A stretch of DNA of 14,358 bases, taken from JAUSFM01 sp964343705. GTDB taxonomy: Archaea > Nanobdellota > Nanobdellia > Woesearchaeales > UBA12501. The DNA lies in NCBI GenBank assembly GCA_964343705.1, contig CAYFJX010000020.1, positions 1 through 14,358 on the forward strand, in the 5' to 3' direction. Below the pieces are notes generated by a model. That model searched no databases, had not been told where the DNA came from, and saw only the letters and a program-made list of their open reading frames with translations. The stretch's first letter is position 1; every line of letters begins with the position of its first letter. Shown here in pieces: positions 13,259 to 14,358 of this stretch. Made by a program: the position numbers and the translations under genes.

Positions 13259-13939
13259 TTATTTGATGCTTACTTTTTTCATGACAACGTCTTCAAGTGG
13301 CTTATCCATCCCATCTCTTTTGACATTCACAATTTTGTTTACAACATCCATTCCGTCAACAACAACACCAAATACAGCGTGTTTATTGTCTAGGAAAGGT
13401 GTTGGAACAGCGGTGATAAAAAATTGGCTGCCTCCTGTGTCTGGGCCTGCATTTGCCATGGATAAAATTCCTGGTTTGTCATGTCTAAGTTCCTTATGAA
13501 ACTCATCTTTGATAGTGTACCCTGGACCACCTGTTCCTCGTCCTTCAGGGTCTCCGCCTTGAATCATGAAATCAGGAATTACTCGGTGAAAAATAACACC
13601 ATCATAGAATCCTTTTTCTATTAATTTGATAAAATTACCAGTTGTTATGGGTGCTCGTTCTTCGAAAAGTTCTACTTCAATAGTTCCTAATGTGGTTTCA
13701 ATGATTGCGTGTCTATTCATGGTTTCACCTTCCTTGGTTGGTTGATCATCTTTTGTTGATTCTTTCTGTGATTGTTCTGTTGGCTCAGCAAGTTTAGGAA
13801 TGATAGTTGTATCAGCGGCAGTATCACCACTTGATTTTTCTGATGTTTTTTTGTAACCTGCGTCACAGCCTGTAAGAAGAGACAACAAGAATACTGTTAA
13901 AATTGTGATAAGAATCATACGCTTAGTGATTTTTCTCAT
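13259..13939 (-). CDS. Lipoprotein cyclophilin-type peptidyl-prolyl isomerase
   Basis: A 226-residue protein: a lipoprotein signal (basic MRKITKR, hydrophobic core, lipobox LTGC with Cys25), a Ser/Thr/Glu/Lys-rich linker (about 30-72), and a complete cyclophilin domain (about 75-226). Domain landmarks are FHRVIPDFMIQGGD (117-130; catalytic Arg119, Phe124, Met125, Gln127), MANAGPDTGGSQFFIT (161-176) and FLDNKHAVFG (182-191), where Phe182 takes the place of the Trp of cyclophilin A. It would speed proline isomerisation of proteins outside the membrane. The ATG at 13939 follows GAGGTA, which overlaps the gatC stop ten bases upstream, so it is firmly within the gatCAB operon. A second ATG at 13720 (Met74), with GGAAGGTGA just before it, begins the catalytic domain and could give a 153-residue cytosolic form. 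Confidence 0.88.
   Translation of the reverse strand: MRKITKRMILITILTVFLLSLLTGCDAGYKKTSEKSSGDTAADTTIIPKLAEPTEQSQKESTKDDQPTKEGETMNRHAIIETTLGTIEVELFEERAPITTGNFIKLIEKGFYDGVIFHRVIPDFMIQGGDPEGRGTGGPGYTIKDEFHKELRHDKPGILSMANAGPDTGGSQFFITAVPTPFLDNKHAVFGVVVDGMDVVNKIVNVKRDGMDKPLEDVVMKKVSIK
13721..13735 (-). promoter_or_regulatory. Internal ribosome site inside the cyclophilin gene
   Basis: On the minus strand AAGGAAGGTGAAACC directly precedes the in-frame ATG at 13718-13720 (Met74). GGTGA matches the archaeal 16S rRNA tail and is spaced five bases from the ATG. It could drive a signal-less cyclophilin, or be a remnant of the original start before a lipoprotein leader was joined. The GGTGA falls in Gly-Glu codons, so chance cannot be excluded. 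Confidence 0.4.
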
Positions 13940-13949
13940 GGTAAGTACC

Positions 13950-14258
13950 TCACACCACTTTTGGACCTTTAAAGTATCCATCTTTTTTATGGTTTGTCTG
14001 AGCAAGTGCTTCTTCTTGACTAAGGCATACACCTGGAAGGTCTTCTCGCATGTTATTGCGTAATTCAACCGCATGAAGTGAAACTTCTTCATCTGGTGTT
14101 TCAACTTCTGAAAGCTGAGCAAAAGTTGCTAGAATCTCTTTGAATTGGGGAAGAAATTTTTGTATTTCTTCATTTGTTAATTCAAGCCTTGCTACGCGTG
14201 CCACGTCTTGTATGAGCTGTTCATTAAGCTCTATTTCTTGGTCAGAATCACCTTTCAT
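13950..14258 (-). CDS. gatC: Asp-tRNA(Asn)/Glu-tRNA(Gln) amidotransferase subunit C
   Basis: A 102-residue protein of normal GatC length. The N-terminal helix pair contains LIQDVARVARLELTNEEIQK (residues 15-34), the family signature, followed by LPQFKEILATFAQLSEVET. The C-terminal arm has LRNNMREDLPGVCLSQEEAL and ends DGYFKGPKVV, with the Arg-Glu-Asp and GYFKxPKVV pieces typical of the family. GatC wraps around GatA and GatB to hold the amidotransferase together. It is the first gene of the operon. A TATA-like box at 14281-14290 lies about 27 bases upstream of the ATG, giving a leaderless start. Its stop codon overlaps the ribosome site of the cyclophilin gene, linking the two in translation. 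Confidence 0.92.
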   Translation of the reverse strand: MKGDSDQEIELNEQLIQDVARVARLELTNEEIQKFLPQFKEILATFAQLSEVETPDEEVSLHAVELRNNMREDLPGVCLSQEEALAQTNHKKDGYFKGPKVV

Positions 14259-14280
14259 GACTTGAAAAGAAAAGAAGTTG

Positions 14281-14290
14281 TTTTATAAAG
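14281..14290 (-). promoter_or_regulatory. TATA-like box for the gatC operon
   Basis: On the minus strand CTTTATAAAA is centred about 27 bases upstream of the gatC ATG at 14258. It would drive gatC, the cyclophilin gene, gatA and gatB together, since no other clear box is seen in the short gaps between them. Confidence 0.55.
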
Positions 14291-14358
14291 TTTGTTGTAA
14301 GCCAGGCTAATATGAAACCCTCTATATTTCAATGGTGATGATGTAGATGGTTTTTCCT

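Noticed and set aside
14291..14358. Possible gene start on the + strand at 14312
   Set aside because: The frame stops after eight codons; the remaining sequence is too short to judge.
1..14358. tRNA, rRNA or CRISPR features
   Set aside because: No cloverleaf with a TTCRANNC arm, no rRNA-like sequence and no regularly spaced repeat-spacer units were seen by eye; a tRNAscan or CRISPR search was not possible here.

Overview
The window looks archaeal, most likely a DPANN-type lineage such as Woesearchaeota or Pacearchaeota; this placement is inference. Three things point to archaea. There is a cluster of three archaea-specific genes (an Era-like GTPase, a DUF2073 protein and a DUF2072 zinc-ribbon protein, called OapA/B/C or Arv). 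There is a HerA-type ATPase and an archaeal Mre11-like nuclease. Nearly every first gene of a transcription unit has a TATA-like box 23-28 bases upstream of its start codon, with no room for a leader, as expected for leaderless archaeal transcripts. Downstream genes instead use GGTGA- or GGAGG-type ribosome sites or ATGA overlaps.

Layout: 1-404 holds two tiny coupled membrane-protein genes on the + strand. 446-2112 (-) is the oapA/oapB/oapC set. 2244-3803 (+) is the HerA-like ATPase. 3821-3985 is a small non-autonomous transposable element with terminal inverted repeats and a perfect 9-bp target duplication. 4032-6030 (+) is a three-gene unit of two paralogous cysteine-rich lipoproteins followed by an HNH-type protein with AT-rich codon use. 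6073-7326 (+) is an Mre11-like nuclease. 7399-8490 (+) is a Tat-exported lytic transglycosylase-like protein. 8505-9239 (-) is Lgt, the prolipoprotein diacylglyceryl transferase. 9395-10402 (+) is a divergent Ser/Thr kinase behind a possible leader peptide. 10371-14258 (-) is gatC, a lipoprotein cyclophilin, gatA and gatB in one operon.

The common thread is an envelope programme that looks bacterial but sits in an archaeal genome. Lgt would lipidate lipobox cysteines, and three proteins here carry lipobox-type signal peptides: the tandem Cys-rich pair and the cyclophilin. A Tat signal would export a murein-lyase fold from a cell not expected to have murein. The cyclophilin gene inserted in gatCAB also has an internal start with a strong ribosome site exactly at its catalytic domain, so it may make both a membrane-anchored and a cytosolic enzyme. 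No rRNA, tRNA or CRISPR array was seen. No gene-free stretch exceeds 300 bases; the longest, 3804-4031, is mostly the mobile element.
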